NCBI RefSeq assembly: GCF_014050145.1
Contig: NZ_JACFYF010000002.1
Location: 1 to 64,000, forward strand
Source of the DNA: Vibrio marinisediminis
Lineage (GTDB): Bacteria; Pseudomonadota; Gammaproteobacteria; Enterobacterales; Vibrionaceae
DNA length: 64,000 nucleotides
Direction of reading: 5' to 3'
Under the pieces are notes generated by a model. The model did not search any database, had not been told where the DNA came from, and saw only the letters and a list, made by a program, of their open reading frames with translations. Positions 1 to 9,311 of this stretch are shown one piece after another. Position numbers and translations under genes: made by a program. How positions within the stretch are numbered: position 1 is the stretch's first letter; each line of letters starts with the position of its first letter.

Positions 1-999
1 ATCGAATAACTGACTACGCCACCTTCCGGATCGACAGCATTGACACTGCCTATCACATATTCATCCGGCGAGTTTTCGTCATAACAGAATATGTACTCAT
101 CGCCATATTCCGGAGGGTCAAAGACTGGCGGTTCATTAAGATCTTGCTCGTGTAATTTGACTGTAATGGGTGTGTTGTTGACACCATCAGAAGCAATCAC
201 GGTAATTTGATGCTGATTGCCTAAGGTTTCAAAATCATTGGTAAAGGCTTCTACGCCCGCTTCCGTCAATGAGATATTACCGTTGGCGTCAATCTCAAAC
301 AGTCCATCAAGTGGGTCGTTCGCTCCATATTGAATCGAATAACTGACTACGCCACCTTCCGGATCGACAGCATTGACACTGCCTATCACATATTCATCAG
401 GCGAGTTTTCGTCATAGCAGAATATGTACTCATCGCCATCTTCCGGTGGGTCAAAGACCGGCGGTTCATTAACGTCGGTTTCATTTAGTGTGACAACTAT
501 CGGCGTATCATTGACGCCATCTGACGCAACCACGGTAATTTGATGGCTATTCGGATCGGACTCAAAATCATTGGTGAATGCTTCGACACCCTCAGGAGTT
601 AAACTGATCTCTCCCTCATCATTGATTTCAAACAACCCGTCTAACGGATCATTTTCGCCGTATTCAATGGAATACGAGACAGGGAGACCTTCAGGATCAA
701 TCGCGGTTACCTTACCAATGACATATTCATCAGCTGAATTTTCTGCATAATTAAAGGTGAAATTATCGGCTAAAGGCGGATCATTAGGCGGCTCTGATGT
801 GATCTGATTCAGTGTATTAAGCAAATCCAGCAACGATAAGCTTTGAGTTTCTGACAACCCCACAGAATCACTGCCATCGGTTTCAAACAATGTGCTCGCT
901 ATTGTCTCGCTCCCATCTCTTGATATGGCACCAAAGACAGTTGGGCTTGAGCCTAAATCTTCGCCCGCTTCCGGGGCTAATTCTTCTGACGTGGTAGGG
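1..999 (-). repeat. Tandem 333-bp coding repeat (111-residue cadherin-like domain)
   Basis: The same sequence phase recurs at 1, 334 and 667, an exact 333-bp period. The units starting at 1 and 334 are almost identical over their first 140 bases, differing at only a few positions. The third unit (from 667), closest to the N-terminus, is clearly diverged and its far boundary is approximate. This is the pattern expected when internal repeats of a giant adhesin are homogenised by recombination while the outer copy drifts. Confidence 0.85.
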
Positions 1000-1241
1000 T
1001 CTTGCCCCGCTTCTAATTGCTCAACAATATTCTGCGCTTGTGTATCAGCACTAATTGCAGTCGGTTGACCATTGTTATCAATGACGTCCACTTGCAAAGA
1101 ATCTGTCTGGCTACCTGGTGAGATAACCACTTCTCCAGGTGCCGCGTTTTCACCTGGCTGCAACAACCGCGCTTGCCCCAAACCGTTGATGACAACAACA
1201 CCATCGGCTAAAAGTAGTGGCGCTAAAGATACAAGATTCAT
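1..1241 (-). CDS. Giant RTX/LapA-type cadherin-repeat adhesin, N-terminal part (runs off left edge)
   Basis: The gene reads leftward from an ATG at 1241, behind a G-rich stretch (GGGGGG) and an in-frame stop just upstream; about 413 codons are visible and the frame is open at base 1. The N-terminus (MNLVSLAPLLLADGVVVING, then GQARLLQPGE) resembles the retention module of LapA-type adhesins that stay wedged in their TolC pore. An acidic linker spans roughly residues 60-155. Tandem cadherin-like repeats of 111 residues follow, with Ca-binding signatures such as DPEGG and linker motifs such as DLNEPPVFD. The divergent neighbours are a TolC-family channel and an OmpA protein, matching the export locus of such adhesins. 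I infer a secreted, calcium-dependent biofilm or host-binding adhesin. Total length and C-terminal RTX signal cannot be seen. Confidence 0.85.
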   Translation of the reverse strand, partial: MNLVSLAPLLLADGVVVINGLGQARLLQPGENAAPGEVVISPGSQTDSLQVDVIDNNGQPTAISADTQAQNIVEQLEAGQDPTTSEELAPEAGEDLGSSPTVFGAISRDGSETIASTLFETDGSDSVGLSETQSLSLLDLLNTLNQITSEPPNDPPLADNFTFNYAENSADEYVIGKVTAIDPEGLPVSYSIEYGENDPLDGLFEINDEGEISLTPEGVEAFTNDFESDPNSHQITVVASDGVNDTPIVVTLNETDVNEPPVFDPPEDGDEYIFCYDENSPDEYVIGSVNAVDPEGGVVSYSIQYGANDPLDGLFEIDANGNISLTEAGVEAFTNDFETLGNQHQITVIASDGVNNTPITVKLHEQDLNEPPVFDPPEYGDEYIFCYDENSPDEYVIGSVNAVDPEGGVVSYS

Positions 1242-1513
1242 AAGCCGATCCCCCCACTAACAATGGATATCGGACTGATACCACGTTTATCACAGCTTCC
1301 TTTAAAGCTAGCGTTTCAGGGGGCTCACGACCACTTGATAACATAAAAGTACCATCGAAAAACGCCAAGTCGCTTAATTAACAAGAGATTTTTTACTCGC
1401 AAATTTCTACTTTTGTACCAAGCTAAACTAATCTCTTAAATAATAAATAAATTCTAAATGCATGATCGAATAATTTTAAAGCGCTGCAACGTACTTCAGA
1501 TAGGGAGAGTATC

Positions 1514-2827
1514 GTGAAAATAAATACTGCACTACTTGTCGCCTTGTTACCTATCACTGCCAGTCAGCTACACGCTCAGACCTTAGAGCAAGCTGTCGCC
1601 CTTACCTTAAAAAACAACCCCGAAATAAAACAAGCTTACAATGAGTATCAAAGTTCTGTTAAAGAGCACGATGCGGCGGGTGGTGCGTACTTACCGAGTA
1701 TCGATTTGGACGCAGGTATTGGTTATGAAGGCATTGACCCTGCCAGTTCAACTGGACGAGATGACACAGATCTTACCCGTAAGGAAGCAACCTTAAGCCT
1801 GACGCAGCTATTATGGGACGGCAATGCCACAATTAATGACATTAGCCGAACAGGTGCTGACGCGGAATCAATCAGGTTACAACTTCTTTCTGATGCTTCC
1901 GACATGGCATTGAAGGTAACCCAAGTGTACTTGGATGCTGTCAAAGCCAATGAAGTACTCGCGCTGTCTGAAAGCAATTTAGCGGTACACAAAGAGATTT
2001 ATCGTGACATCAAGAAGAGAGCCGATTCTGGTATTGGGTCAACCGCCGATGTTACCCAAGTTGAAGCTCGTATCGCTAAAGCACATGGTAATTTACTGGC
2101 GGCACAGAACAACTTAATCGATACACATACCCAGTTTCATCGTTTAGTTGGGCAGCAACCTTTAGGGCTGATCTACCCACGAGCCGATGAATCAAAGCTA
2201 CCATTGTCATTGACTGAAGCGATTGATGAAGCTTATATAAACCATCCGGTCATCAAGGTAGCGAAAGTGGATGTCGACGCCGCCCGATATCAATATAAGC
2301 AATCTAAAGGGAACTACTACCCAACCATTTCGATAGAAGCTAGCCAATCGTGGCGCGATGATGCCGGTGGTGATGAAGGGCGCAGTGAGGAAACACTGGC
2401 AATGCTTAGACTTAGATACAACCTATACAATGGTGGCAGCGATAGCGATTTGTCAGAGCGAGCGGCCTACCAGCTCAATAAATCAAAAGATCTTCGTGAC
2501 AACACCTATCGCCAAGTAGAAGAGAGCCTTCGCCTGTCTTGGAGTGCGCTTGACCTCACTTTGCAACAAAAGAACTTTCTTGCTGACCATGTAGACTCAG
2601 CCTCAGAAACTGTGATTGCCTATAAAAAACAATATCGCATCGGCAAGCGTACCTTGTTGGACCTACTCAACACCGAAAATGAACTCTTCCAAGCACGCAA
2701 AGATTACCTTGATGCGCACTACTCAGAGCAATATGCCAAGTATCGCGTGATGAATGCGACAGGGAATTTATTGGATGCATTATTGGTAGAGATTCCTTCA
2801 GAGTGGACTAGACAGGTGGAGTACTAA
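1514..2827 (+). CDS. TolC-family outer membrane channel of a type I secretion system (LapE/AggA-like)
   Basis: 437 residues with a GTG start supported by GGGAGAG seven bases upstream. A signal peptide ends near LHAQ at about residue 22. The body has the long alpha-helical hairpins and duplicated layout of outer membrane efflux proteins: SSVKEHDAAGGAYLPSIDL early and KGNYYPTISIEA in the second half, each the start of a periplasmic helix after a strand. It should form the trimeric outer membrane exit duct for a type I exporter. It is divergent from the giant adhesin and two bases upstream of an OmpA gene, so the adhesin is the likely substrate. The inner membrane ABC and adaptor genes are not in the window. 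Confidence 0.88.
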   Translation: MKINTALLVALLPITASQLHAQTLEQAVALTLKNNPEIKQAYNEYQSSVKEHDAAGGAYLPSIDLDAGIGYEGIDPASSTGRDDTDLTRKEATLSLTQLLWDGNATINDISRTGADAESIRLQLLSDASDMALKVTQVYLDAVKANEVLALSESNLAVHKEIYRDIKKRADSGIGSTADVTQVEARIAKAHGNLLAAQNNLIDTHTQFHRLVGQQPLGLIYPRADESKLPLSLTEAIDEAYINHPVIKVAKVDVDAARYQYKQSKGNYYPTISIEASQSWRDDAGGDEGRSEETLAMLRLRYNLYNGGSDSDLSERAAYQLNKSKDLRDNTYRQVEESLRLSWSALDLTLQQKNFLADHVDSASETVIAYKKQYRIGKRTLLDLLNTENELFQARKDYLDAHYSEQYAKYRVMNATGNLLDALLVEIPSEWTRQVEY

Positions 2828-2829
2828 TT

Positions 2830-3450
2830 ATGAAAAAGCACACCCTACTCCCACTTTTACTCGGTATTTTTGTTGCTAATTATTCAGTAGCGGAAGGTGA
2901 AAGTGACGAATACGAATACATGGTAACACCAGAATCAACACAAATTGCTGACTTAGTTGACGACGATCGCGATGGCGTGGTTAACGCCCGAGATCTTTGC
3001 GTTGGCACAGCTGAAGGTTCATTGATTGACAACGATGGTTGTGGCTTTGTCATCGAAACCGAAGACGAACTGCAATTGCGAATCTTATTTGCCAATGACT
3101 CATCTAGAATCGAACCGTTATTTGAGAATCAGATTCGCAATATGTCTGATTTCCTCAAACGCTTTCCAGAAACATCAATTGAGGTACAAGGGTATGCCAG
3201 TAAAGTGGGTGCGCCTGAATACAATCTCGCTCTATCGAAGAAACGAGCCATTGCTGTAGAGCAGGAGCTGGTCAGCAACGGGTTATCCCCTTCTAGAGTG
3301 ACCATTGTTGGTTATGGTGAAAGCAATCTTGAATCTGATGGTGATGACGAACTCTCTCATGCAAAAAATCGCAAGGTGACGGCAACCGTTGTTGGTTTTG
3401 ATGAAGAGGTCGCAAAAGAATGGTCAATTTTCAGCGTGATTGAAAAGTAA
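2830..3450 (+). CDS. OmpA-family protein with a TSP type-3 calcium motif
   Basis: 206 residues beginning two bases after the TolC-like gene, with GGAG ahead of the ATG, so the two are co-transcribed. A signal peptide covers about residues 1-21. Residues 44-71 (DDDRDGVVNARDLC and IDNDGC) form a thrombospondin type-3 calcium-binding motif. The C-terminal half is an OmpA/MotB peptidoglycan-binding domain, with the conserved block ALSKKRAIAVEQEL and a following GYGESN. It likely anchors the adhesin secretion complex to peptidoglycan, a role inferred only from position. A strong terminator follows at once. Confidence 0.85.
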   Translation: MKKHTLLPLLLGIFVANYSVAEGESDEYEYMVTPESTQIADLVDDDRDGVVNARDLCVGTAEGSLIDNDGCGFVIETEDELQLRILFANDSSRIEPLFENQIRNMSDFLKRFPETSIEVQGYASKVGAPEYNLALSKKRAIAVEQELVSNGLSPSRVTIVGYGESNLESDGDDELSHAKNRKVTATVVGFDEEVAKEWSIFSVIEK

Positions 3451-3466
3451 CAAGGAAGCAAAAAAA

Positions 3467-3494
3467 AACGCCTCAGCAATTGCTAAGGCGTTTT
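3467..3494. terminator. Bidirectional terminator between the OmpA gene and nhaA
   Basis: Near-perfect inverted repeat AACGCCTCAGCAATTGC / TAAGGCGTT with A8 on the left and T6 on the right. It sits between two convergent genes and can stop transcription from both sides. Confidence 0.85.
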
Positions 3495-3515
3495 TTAATT
3501 TTGAGTTTTGGCGTG

Positions 3516-4658
3516 TTACTTCTTAGGTAAAGAAATATGCAGTAAGAAATAACCCAAAATTGCTGCTGTCGTCGAACCCATTAAGATCCCTAGGCGTGCA
3601 TAAGTATCAAACTCTGCATTGGTTGGTCCAAATGCCAATGATGAGATAAAGATCGACATCGTAAAGCCGATACCACACAGTACAGACACCGCAAAGATAT
3701 GCTTCATTGAAATGCCTTCTGGCAATTTCGCAATCCCCGCTTTTACCGCCAACCAACTGAAGCTGAAAATACCCAATGGTTTACCAACCAGAAGACCCAT
3801 CGCAATACCTAGTGGCAGCATTGAGGTTAAGCCATCCATTGATACGCCTTGCAATGAAATACCAGCATTTGCAAATGCAAACAGAGGTAGAATACCAAAG
3901 GCTACGTAAGGGTGCAGTGCGTGTTCCATATGCTTCAAAGGAGACTTCTCGCCTTTTTTGCCTTTCAATGGAATCGCAAAACCAATCACAACGCCTGCTA
4001 GTGTCGCATGCACACCAGACTTCAGAACCGCTACCCACAGAATCGCACCAACGATCATATAAGGCAGTAACTTGGTCACCTTACGAGAGTTAAGTAGGAA
4101 TAGCGCAGCTGTCATCGCAAAGCCAATAGCCAATGCTGTCGTCGAAAGATCGCCAGAATAGAACAGTGCGATAATCACAACAACGCCTAAGTCATCAATG
4201 ATCGCTAGAGCCAGTAGGAATACTTTCAAGCTAATTGGCACTCGGCTACCTAGCAGCGCCATAATGCCTAATGCAAACGCAATATCAGTTGCCGCTGGGA
4301 TAGCCCAACCTTGAATCGCAGCAGGATCATTAAAGTTAAATGCTAAATAAACCAGTGCTGGCGCTAGCATACCGCCAACCGCTGCAATTGCAGGGAATAT
4401 TGCAGTCTCTCTTGATTTAAGTGCACCTTCCAGAAGTTCACGTTTAACTTCTAAACCGATCAGTAAGAAGAATACTGCCATCAAACCGTCATTAATCCAA
4501 TGCGAGATCGACATACCGAATACATAGGTATGTAGAAATTCTTGGTAGAATTCATTTAATGGGGAATTGGCAATAGTCATTGCAATAGCAGCTGCAATGA
4601 CCAACAACACGCCTCCTGCTGATTCCAGCTTGAAGAAGTCGCGAATGATATCACTCAT
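3516..4658 (-). CDS. nhaA: Na+/H+ antiporter NhaA
   Basis: 380 residues, the usual NhaA length, with AAGGA upstream of the ATG. It exchanges cytoplasmic sodium for external protons and supports pH and sodium tolerance. The family signatures are present: the paired aspartates in [17 protein letters not shown] (the ion-binding DD), and the unwound-helix motif [11 protein letters not shown] carrying the third functional Asp. About twelve hydrophobic segments are visible. No NhaR-type regulator lies next to it. The next gene upstream is separated by about 300 bp, so nhaA appears to be transcribed alone. Confidence 0.96.
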   Translation of the reverse strand: MSDIIRDFFKLESAGGVLLVIAAAIAMTIANSPLNEFYQEFLHTYVFGMSISHWINDGLMAVFFLLIGLEVKRELLEGALKSRETAIFPAIAAVGGMLAPALVYLAFNFNDPAAIQGWAIPAATDIAFALGIMALLGSRVPISLKVFLLALAIIDDLGVVVIIALFYSGDLSTTALAIGFAMTAALFLLNSRKVTKLLPYMIVGAILWVAVLKSGVHATLAGVVIGFAIPLKGKKGEKSPLKHMEHALHPYVAFGILPLFAFANAGISLQGVSMDGLTSMLPLGIAMGLLVGKPLGIFSFSWLAVKAGIAKLPEGISMKHIFAVSVLCGIGFTMSIFISSLAFGPTNAEFDTYARLGILMGSTTAAILGYFLLHISLPKK

Positions 4659-4960
4659 GTGATCGTCCTTATATTTATTATGTTAACGATTAACAAAGAA
4701 TAACGAGAGTGTATCGCTATCCTCCTAGTTAGAAAAATCGCTTGTTTGGAGGTTAAACCTCGGTAATTCCGAAGTAAACGACCAAATTGAACGCATATTC
4801 CTTAGCATTCTATTTTATTTATTGCCGCTGACGTGCTACAACTCCCTGGTTTTATACGGTTTTTAATTATTTAATCCGCGCACAGAATAGAAAACATAGC
4901 AAATATTCACAATTGATAAACATTGTGAATTTCTCATATTTTGAGATTTTTACTGTTGTC
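4659..4960. other. Intergenic region upstream of nhaA
   Basis: About 300 bp holding the nhaA promoter region. No open reading frame has a convincing ribosome binding site. The only clear structure is the hairpin at 4905-4930, listed separately. I see no recognised operator. Confidence 0.5.
4905..4930 (-). terminator. Probable weak terminator after the lipocalin gene
   Basis: Nine-base-pair inverted repeat ATTCACAAT / ATTGTGAAT with an 8-base loop, 31 bases past the stop codon of the minus-strand operon. The T tract after it is poor and the stem is A/T-rich, so the call is tentative. Confidence 0.35.
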
Positions 4961-6085
4961 TTAGTAACCAACCAACTGCATAAAGCCAAAACCAGTATGG
5001 CTGCCCGTGGTTGAAATAGGACCTTCCCAATAAGGAAGTATAAATGGCAACCACATGTTTGCATTCAAAACTTGTGTTGTAAGGCTGATCTCGTACTTGG
5101 GAATGTTGATCACCCAGCTCAGTGGTACTGATTTTTGACCCGGTAATAGTGTTGACTGCAATGGAATAACTGAAATCTCATCTTCCTCTAATGAAATCAC
5201 ATGACCCGAGCTTGTAGAGAGTGTCGCTACGATATGTTTATGAGCATCTTGGTATCGATAACGGTGGATAGAGAGCGTCGTTTCATGGTCCAAATGGAAC
5301 ACAAACCAATCCCAACCTTTTTGCCCACTCGTTTGTAAACCACTTCCCCACTCTTTGCTCATCCATGCTTTGCCATCAATGGTCAAAGAATCACCACCAT
5401 CAATAGACAACTCCCCAGATACATCAATAAAAGGAGCGGTTAAGTGATGAGAAGCCAACGCCGTATTTTCGTTTCTTGCAACGTAACCTTTTTCTCCTGG
5501 CAATACGAATGGACCAGAGGCAACACTGCTTAAATTTAGTTGTATCTTATCCGTAGCAACTAATAACTCCCCCGGAAATGGCGTTTGCCCTAAAGAATTC
5601 CACGACCAGTTATCAATCCAGACTTTAAAAGGCGAATTTTCAATACCCGCTTGACCAATGCCACCACGAGCTAGACGTTGTTCCTTCCACACTCGAGTGT
5701 CACTAGAAACCACAATATGAGAAACGTAGAGCTGAGAATTTTGCCAACCTAAACGATCTTGGTCATCATTTGAGATACGGAAGTAACTCCATTGGATGCC
5801 ATAATGTTTACCTTGCTTGTCTTTTACGTTAGCAAAAAAATGCCACCAACCGTGTTGGTACTGCTTATGGAGCGAAAAGTCTTGAGGAATGACGACGGAA
5901 GTCTCCGAGGTGACACTCTCAAACTGCTCCGTATTCGCATTGCGCAATAAATCGATTTTCTGTCCATGATGATGGTTAACTGTCGCTTCACGCTGCGTGT
6001 AATTCTTATACAAAATTGCTGCGGCAATCAGCACAACAACAAGTGAGGCTACTGTTAATAATTTAGCTATGATCACTCGCTTCAT
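4961..6085 (-). CDS. AttH-like lipocalin/carotenoid 1,2-hydratase-fold protein
   Basis: 374 residues with an N-terminal membrane anchor or uncleaved signal (about residues 7-25), then a periplasmic body. Blocks such as GWWHFFANVKDKQGKHYGIQ, KAWMSKEWGSG and GWDWFVFHLDHE match the double-lipocalin CrtC/AttH family. The ATG follows the permease stop directly (TAAATG), so the gene is translationally coupled to an ABC exporter. In the AttEFGH arrangement such a protein is thought to accept or modify a lipophilic substrate delivered by the transporter. The substrate is unknown here, and hydratase activity is not implied by sequence alone. Confidence 0.8.
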   Translation of the reverse strand: MKRVIIAKLLTVASLVVVLIAAAILYKNYTQREATVNHHHGQKIDLLRNANTEQFESVTSETSVVIPQDFSLHKQYQHGWWHFFANVKDKQGKHYGIQWSYFRISNDDQDRLGWQNSQLYVSHIVVSSDTRVWKEQRLARGGIGQAGIENSPFKVWIDNWSWNSLGQTPFPGELLVATDKIQLNLSSVASGPFVLPGEKGYVARNENTALASHHLTAPFIDVSGELSIDGGDSLTIDGKAWMSKEWGSGLQTSGQKGWDWFVFHLDHETTLSIHRYRYQDAHKHIVATLSTSSGHVISLEEDEISVIPLQSTLLPGQKSVPLSWVINIPKYEISLTTQVLNANMWLPFILPYWEGPISTTGSHTGFGFMQLVGY

Positions 6086-8539
6086 TTACAACGCATCCCT
6101 AAGCGATTTCATTGGCGTATTTCTCACTAAGCGAAGTACTGGCATCGCACCCGCAACCACTAGTGACACGATAGCTAGCAAAATCGTATTGATATAAGCC
6201 TGTGGAATAAATTGCAGCTCCAACGTCCAACCAAAAGACTGTTTGATCACGATATCAACCACCAAATGTGCAAGAGCCAAGCCTAACGGCATAGCAACAA
6301 TGATCGCAATGGCACCAAAAACAAATAACTGCAAACTACCCATTAATATGAGCTCTTTGCCGGACATGCCTAAACAGCGCAGTAACGATATATGTTTTTG
6401 ACGTGCGACTTCACCCGCCACCGTAGAGAAAAAGATCCCAAATACGGCAATCACTAGAGTAATGCTGCCCAACGTATCCGCGATAGAGAAGGTTCGGTCA
6501 AACACAGACATCGCCTGTTTATGGATACTGCCATTGTCAAAAATGCGCTCGGAGCTCAATCTAAACACGGATTCCATCCTTCGCTTCAAACCGTCAGGAT
6601 TGACTCCATCTTGTAGCACCGCCCCTAACGCGACACTGCCGCTTCCTGCATAGGTATAAAGCCAATTCCGATGTGACATCAATACTTGATTGTATGGGTT
6701 GCCATAATCGTAATAGACGCCAACCACTTGCCAGCCTTGCCCTGCTTTACCATGCAAGTCTATATGGTCACCGGGGCGGATACCCAATTTGAGAGCCATG
6801 GACTCACTCACCATCACCCCTTTTGAGTGGTGAAGATGATACCAGTAATTCGGTACGCCCAGTTTCACCGTTAAGGCTTCTAACTCCCCTTCCGAGGCAC
6901 CAGTACTCACCACTTGTAATGAACCTTCTGGTGTTGAGGTTTCTTTTTCCCATCGCCACCAAACCGATTTCACTTCAGGCTGTTTGGTTAACCAAGAACT
7001 CAAGCGCGCTGCTGAACTGCTGTTTGGATGAATATACAAATCGGCTGCAAGACGTTGGCTGAGCCACTTGTCGGTAGTATCACGGAAGCTACCCACCATA
7101 GTCTCGATACCAATGTTCGCTGCCATCGCCAGCATAAACGCCATAGTTGCGACCCCTCGGTAACTCATACTTGCTGCAGCATCAGAGAAGAACCAGCGCA
7201 CTTTCACCCAACGCATTGAGTAACTAAAACTGGTAAATAGACGCCAAAGCAAAAATGGCGTAAACAGAGCCACACTTAATAGCATCAAAGCAATAATCGC
7301 AAAACCAGACTCTTGAGATTGAGGCGCTTGATAAATGGCGACCGCAGCAACAGCCAGCGCACAGGCCAGCAAGGCTTGAACGGCAAATTCAGTACCAGTG
7401 AAACGCAATAATGATAGACGTGTCGTCAAACGTATTGGCTGAGAACGAAGTAGACGGACTAACGGCCATGTACACGAAGCAAAAGCCCCGATTAATGCCA
7501 TTGCCAAGCTATAAGCACTCGACTTGAAGCTCCAATGAATCGCTAAGCCCACATTGGCGTTATATAAATCGTCAAGACTGGCTGAAACACTTGGGATTAA
7601 TTGATTGGCAAGCAACATGCCAAACACGTTCCCACATAGCCAACTGACAAAAACCAGTACCACTAACTCCATCAACAAAGCTTGAGTGAGTTGCCAACCC
7701 GACACACCCGTTTGGCGTAATATCCCAACCAAAGGCTGACGCTGCGTTAACGACAGTGACATTGCTTGATAAAAAATGAATAAACCAACCAGAAACGATA
7801 GCATCCCCATCGCGCTCAAGTTCATATGGAAGGCTTGAGTCAGTGATTCAAGTTCAGCTTGGGAACTGCGAACTATTGACAGTCCATGAGGTAAACTTTT
7901 TTTCAGCTTATCGAGTTTTTCTTGCGACATTTCGGCGCAGGCAATAGATGTGATACCAGGCTTGCTATCTAACATGCGTACTAGAGCCATATCAGCAATA
8001 ATACGAGTACCATTCAGTCGGTTGTCTCTCTCTACAAGAATAGGTCCAAGGTCACTCCCATCAGCCAACCGAATTGAATCACCATCTTGCCACCGCATAA
8101 AGCTGGCAAGATCTTGGCTGACCAAAACCGGATACGGTGGTTTCATTAACACAAGTGAATTCAATTTCGATTGAGAGATATCATCTTCTAGCTGCAACAT
8201 TGCAACGGGGTCGATACCAATCAACGTTAAATCAAGATTCTTTGCAGTATTGATATTGATACTGGTGAAAGGCGCACATTGATTAAAACCATCGCGTCGC
8301 AACTGGACATAATAGCCCTGCGGAATATGATTAACAGCGTGTTTAGGGCGAATGCGGTAAGGTACGGGATTAGAAAACAGCTTCTCTCCATGCTGATAGC
8401 TTTCGCGAGCATGTTCATTGATTGCTGTCACACCAACCAGTAGAGAGACACCGAGAGTTAAGCCAAGCCAGACAAGAAGGATTTGAAAAGGGTAACGTCT
8501 GTAATGGCCAAGTAATGCTTTAACTACGGGCCATAACAT
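6086..8539 (-). CDS. ABC transporter permease, FtsX/MacB type, two permease modules in one chain
   Basis: About 817 residues. I chose the ATG at 8539 because AAGGAGGG lies six bases before it; a longer reading from 8596 would have no such site and would extend further into the ATPase gene. The chain carries two FtsX-type permease modules: an N-terminal membrane helix, a long periplasmic domain, three helices near residues 250-360, then a second periplasmic segment and three C-terminal helices ending PVLRLVRNTPMKSLRDAL. The chosen start overlaps the upstream ATPase by 20 bases. Type VII ABC systems of this kind move lipids, lipoproteins or peptides at the periplasmic face. The partner lipocalin-like protein points to a hydrophobic ligand. 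Confidence 0.85.
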   Translation of the reverse strand: MLWPVVKALLGHYRRYPFQILLVWLGLTLGVSLLVGVTAINEHARESYQHGEKLFSNPVPYRIRPKHAVNHIPQGYYVQLRRDGFNQCAPFTSININTAKNLDLTLIGIDPVAMLQLEDDISQSKLNSLVLMKPPYPVLVSQDLASFMRWQDGDSIRLADGSDLGPILVERDNRLNGTRIIADMALVRMLDSKPGITSIACAEMSQEKLDKLKKSLPHGLSIVRSSQAELESLTQAFHMNLSAMGMLSFLVGLFIFYQAMSLSLTQRQPLVGILRQTGVSGWQLTQALLMELVVLVFVSWLCGNVFGMLLANQLIPSVSASLDDLYNANVGLAIHWSFKSSAYSLAMALIGAFASCTWPLVRLLRSQPIRLTTRLSLLRFTGTEFAVQALLACALAVAAVAIYQAPQSQESGFAIIALMLLSVALFTPFLLWRLFTSFSYSMRWVKVRWFFSDAAASMSYRGVATMAFMLAMAANIGIETMVGSFRDTTDKWLSQRLAADLYIHPNSSSAARLSSWLTKQPEVKSVWWRWEKETSTPEGSLQVVSTGASEGELEALTVKLGVPNYWYHLHHSKGVMVSESMALKLGIRPGDHIDLHGKAGQGWQVVGVYYDYGNPYNQVLMSHRNWLYTYAGSGSVALGAVLQDGVNPDGLKRRMESVFRLSSERIFDNGSIHKQAMSVFDRTFSIADTLGSITLVIAVFGIFFSTVAGEVARQKHISLLRCLGMSGKELILMGSLQLFVFGAIAIIVAMPLGLALAHLVVDIVIKQSFGWTLELQFIPQAYINTILLAIVSLVVAGAMPVLRLVRNTPMKSLRDAL

Positions 8540-9191
8540 GCAATTGCCCTCCTTGTAGGCGCACGCGACCTTCCATATGTTGAGCAACTTGATCACTGTG
8601 CGTCACCAACAACAAGGTACATTCAAGTTGGCGCGTCAAAGAGGTTAATAAACGCATCACCGCTTCGGCATTACGTTCATCCAAACTACCCGTCGGCTCA
8701 TCTGCCAATAGTAATTTAGGCTCCATGTACAACGCACGAGCGATAGCCGCGCGTTGCTGCTGACCACCAGACACTTCTTCCGGATAGCGACCAAGCAGGG
8801 GCATAAGATCAAGCGCTGACAAAATTTGACGCCATAATCCCTGATCATCAGGTAGCCCTTTAAGCTGGCGACAAAAACGAATGTTGTCTGCGATATTAAG
8901 CGTCGGAAGTAAATTAAATTGCTGGAAGATAAGGCCAATATTATTACGGCGGTAGGCTGTACGATTGCTTTCACTTTCTGTATGCATCATAAAGTGAGGG
9001 AATTCGATATGACCAGAATCAACCGTATCCAAACCCGCAATCAAATTGAGTAACGTACTCTTACCAGAGCCACTCTCACCCATTAACGCGATTTGTTTAC
9101 CTTGCTCTAGTACTAACTCAGCACCTTGTAAAACTGGGTGAAATTCACCGCCATCAACATAGCCTTTACATAGGTCTGTTAGTTGTAACAT
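8520..9191 (-). CDS. ABC transporter ATP-binding protein (LolD/MacB-like, AttE type)
   Basis: 223 residues with a full set of ABC motifs: Walker A GESGSGKST, signature VSGGQQQRAAIARAL, Walker B LLLADEPTGSLD and switch His in LLLVTHSD. The sequence belongs to the LolD/MacB branch that pairs with FtsX-type permeases. It is the first gene of a three-gene minus-strand operon (ATPase, permease, lipocalin-like protein), all overlapping or abutting. It powers the adjacent permease at the inner membrane. Confidence 0.92.
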   Translation of the reverse strand: MLQLTDLCKGYVDGGEFHPVLQGAELVLEQGKQIALMGESGSGKSTLLNLIAGLDTVDSGHIEFPHFMMHTESESNRTAYRRNNIGLIFQQFNLLPTLNIADNIRFCRQLKGLPDDQGLWRQILSALDLMPLLGRYPEEVSGGQQQRAAIARALYMEPKLLLADEPTGSLDERNAEAVMRLLTSLTRQLECTLLLVTHSDQVAQHMEGRVRLQGGQLHVMARS

Positions 9192-9311
9192 CGAACACTC
9201 GCCGTAAAAAAATTTAGTGTGTGAATCTACACTAATTAGCGCCTAGTAGGAAGCACTTTGGACTGCGGATCACATCAGCACAATTTGTTTGCACATTTAC
9301 AACGCTATCCT

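Noticed and set aside
1-700. Regular repeats at the left edge as a CRISPR or non-coding satellite
   Set aside because: The 333-bp period is a multiple of three, the frame stays open through all copies, and the translation is a cadherin-like domain; no short repeat/spacer pattern exists.
1150-1368. 72-residue minus-strand ORF (starting at 1368) as a separate gene or the true N-terminus of the adhesin
   Set aside because: It is in a different frame from the adhesin, has no ribosome site and no recognisable sequence; an in-frame stop lies just before the adhesin ATG at 1241, and the adhesin N-terminus from 1241 already looks complete.
8540-8596. Longer start for the ABC permease
   Set aside because: It adds residues inside the ATPase gene without a ribosome site, while AAGGAGGG sits six bases before the ATG at 8539.
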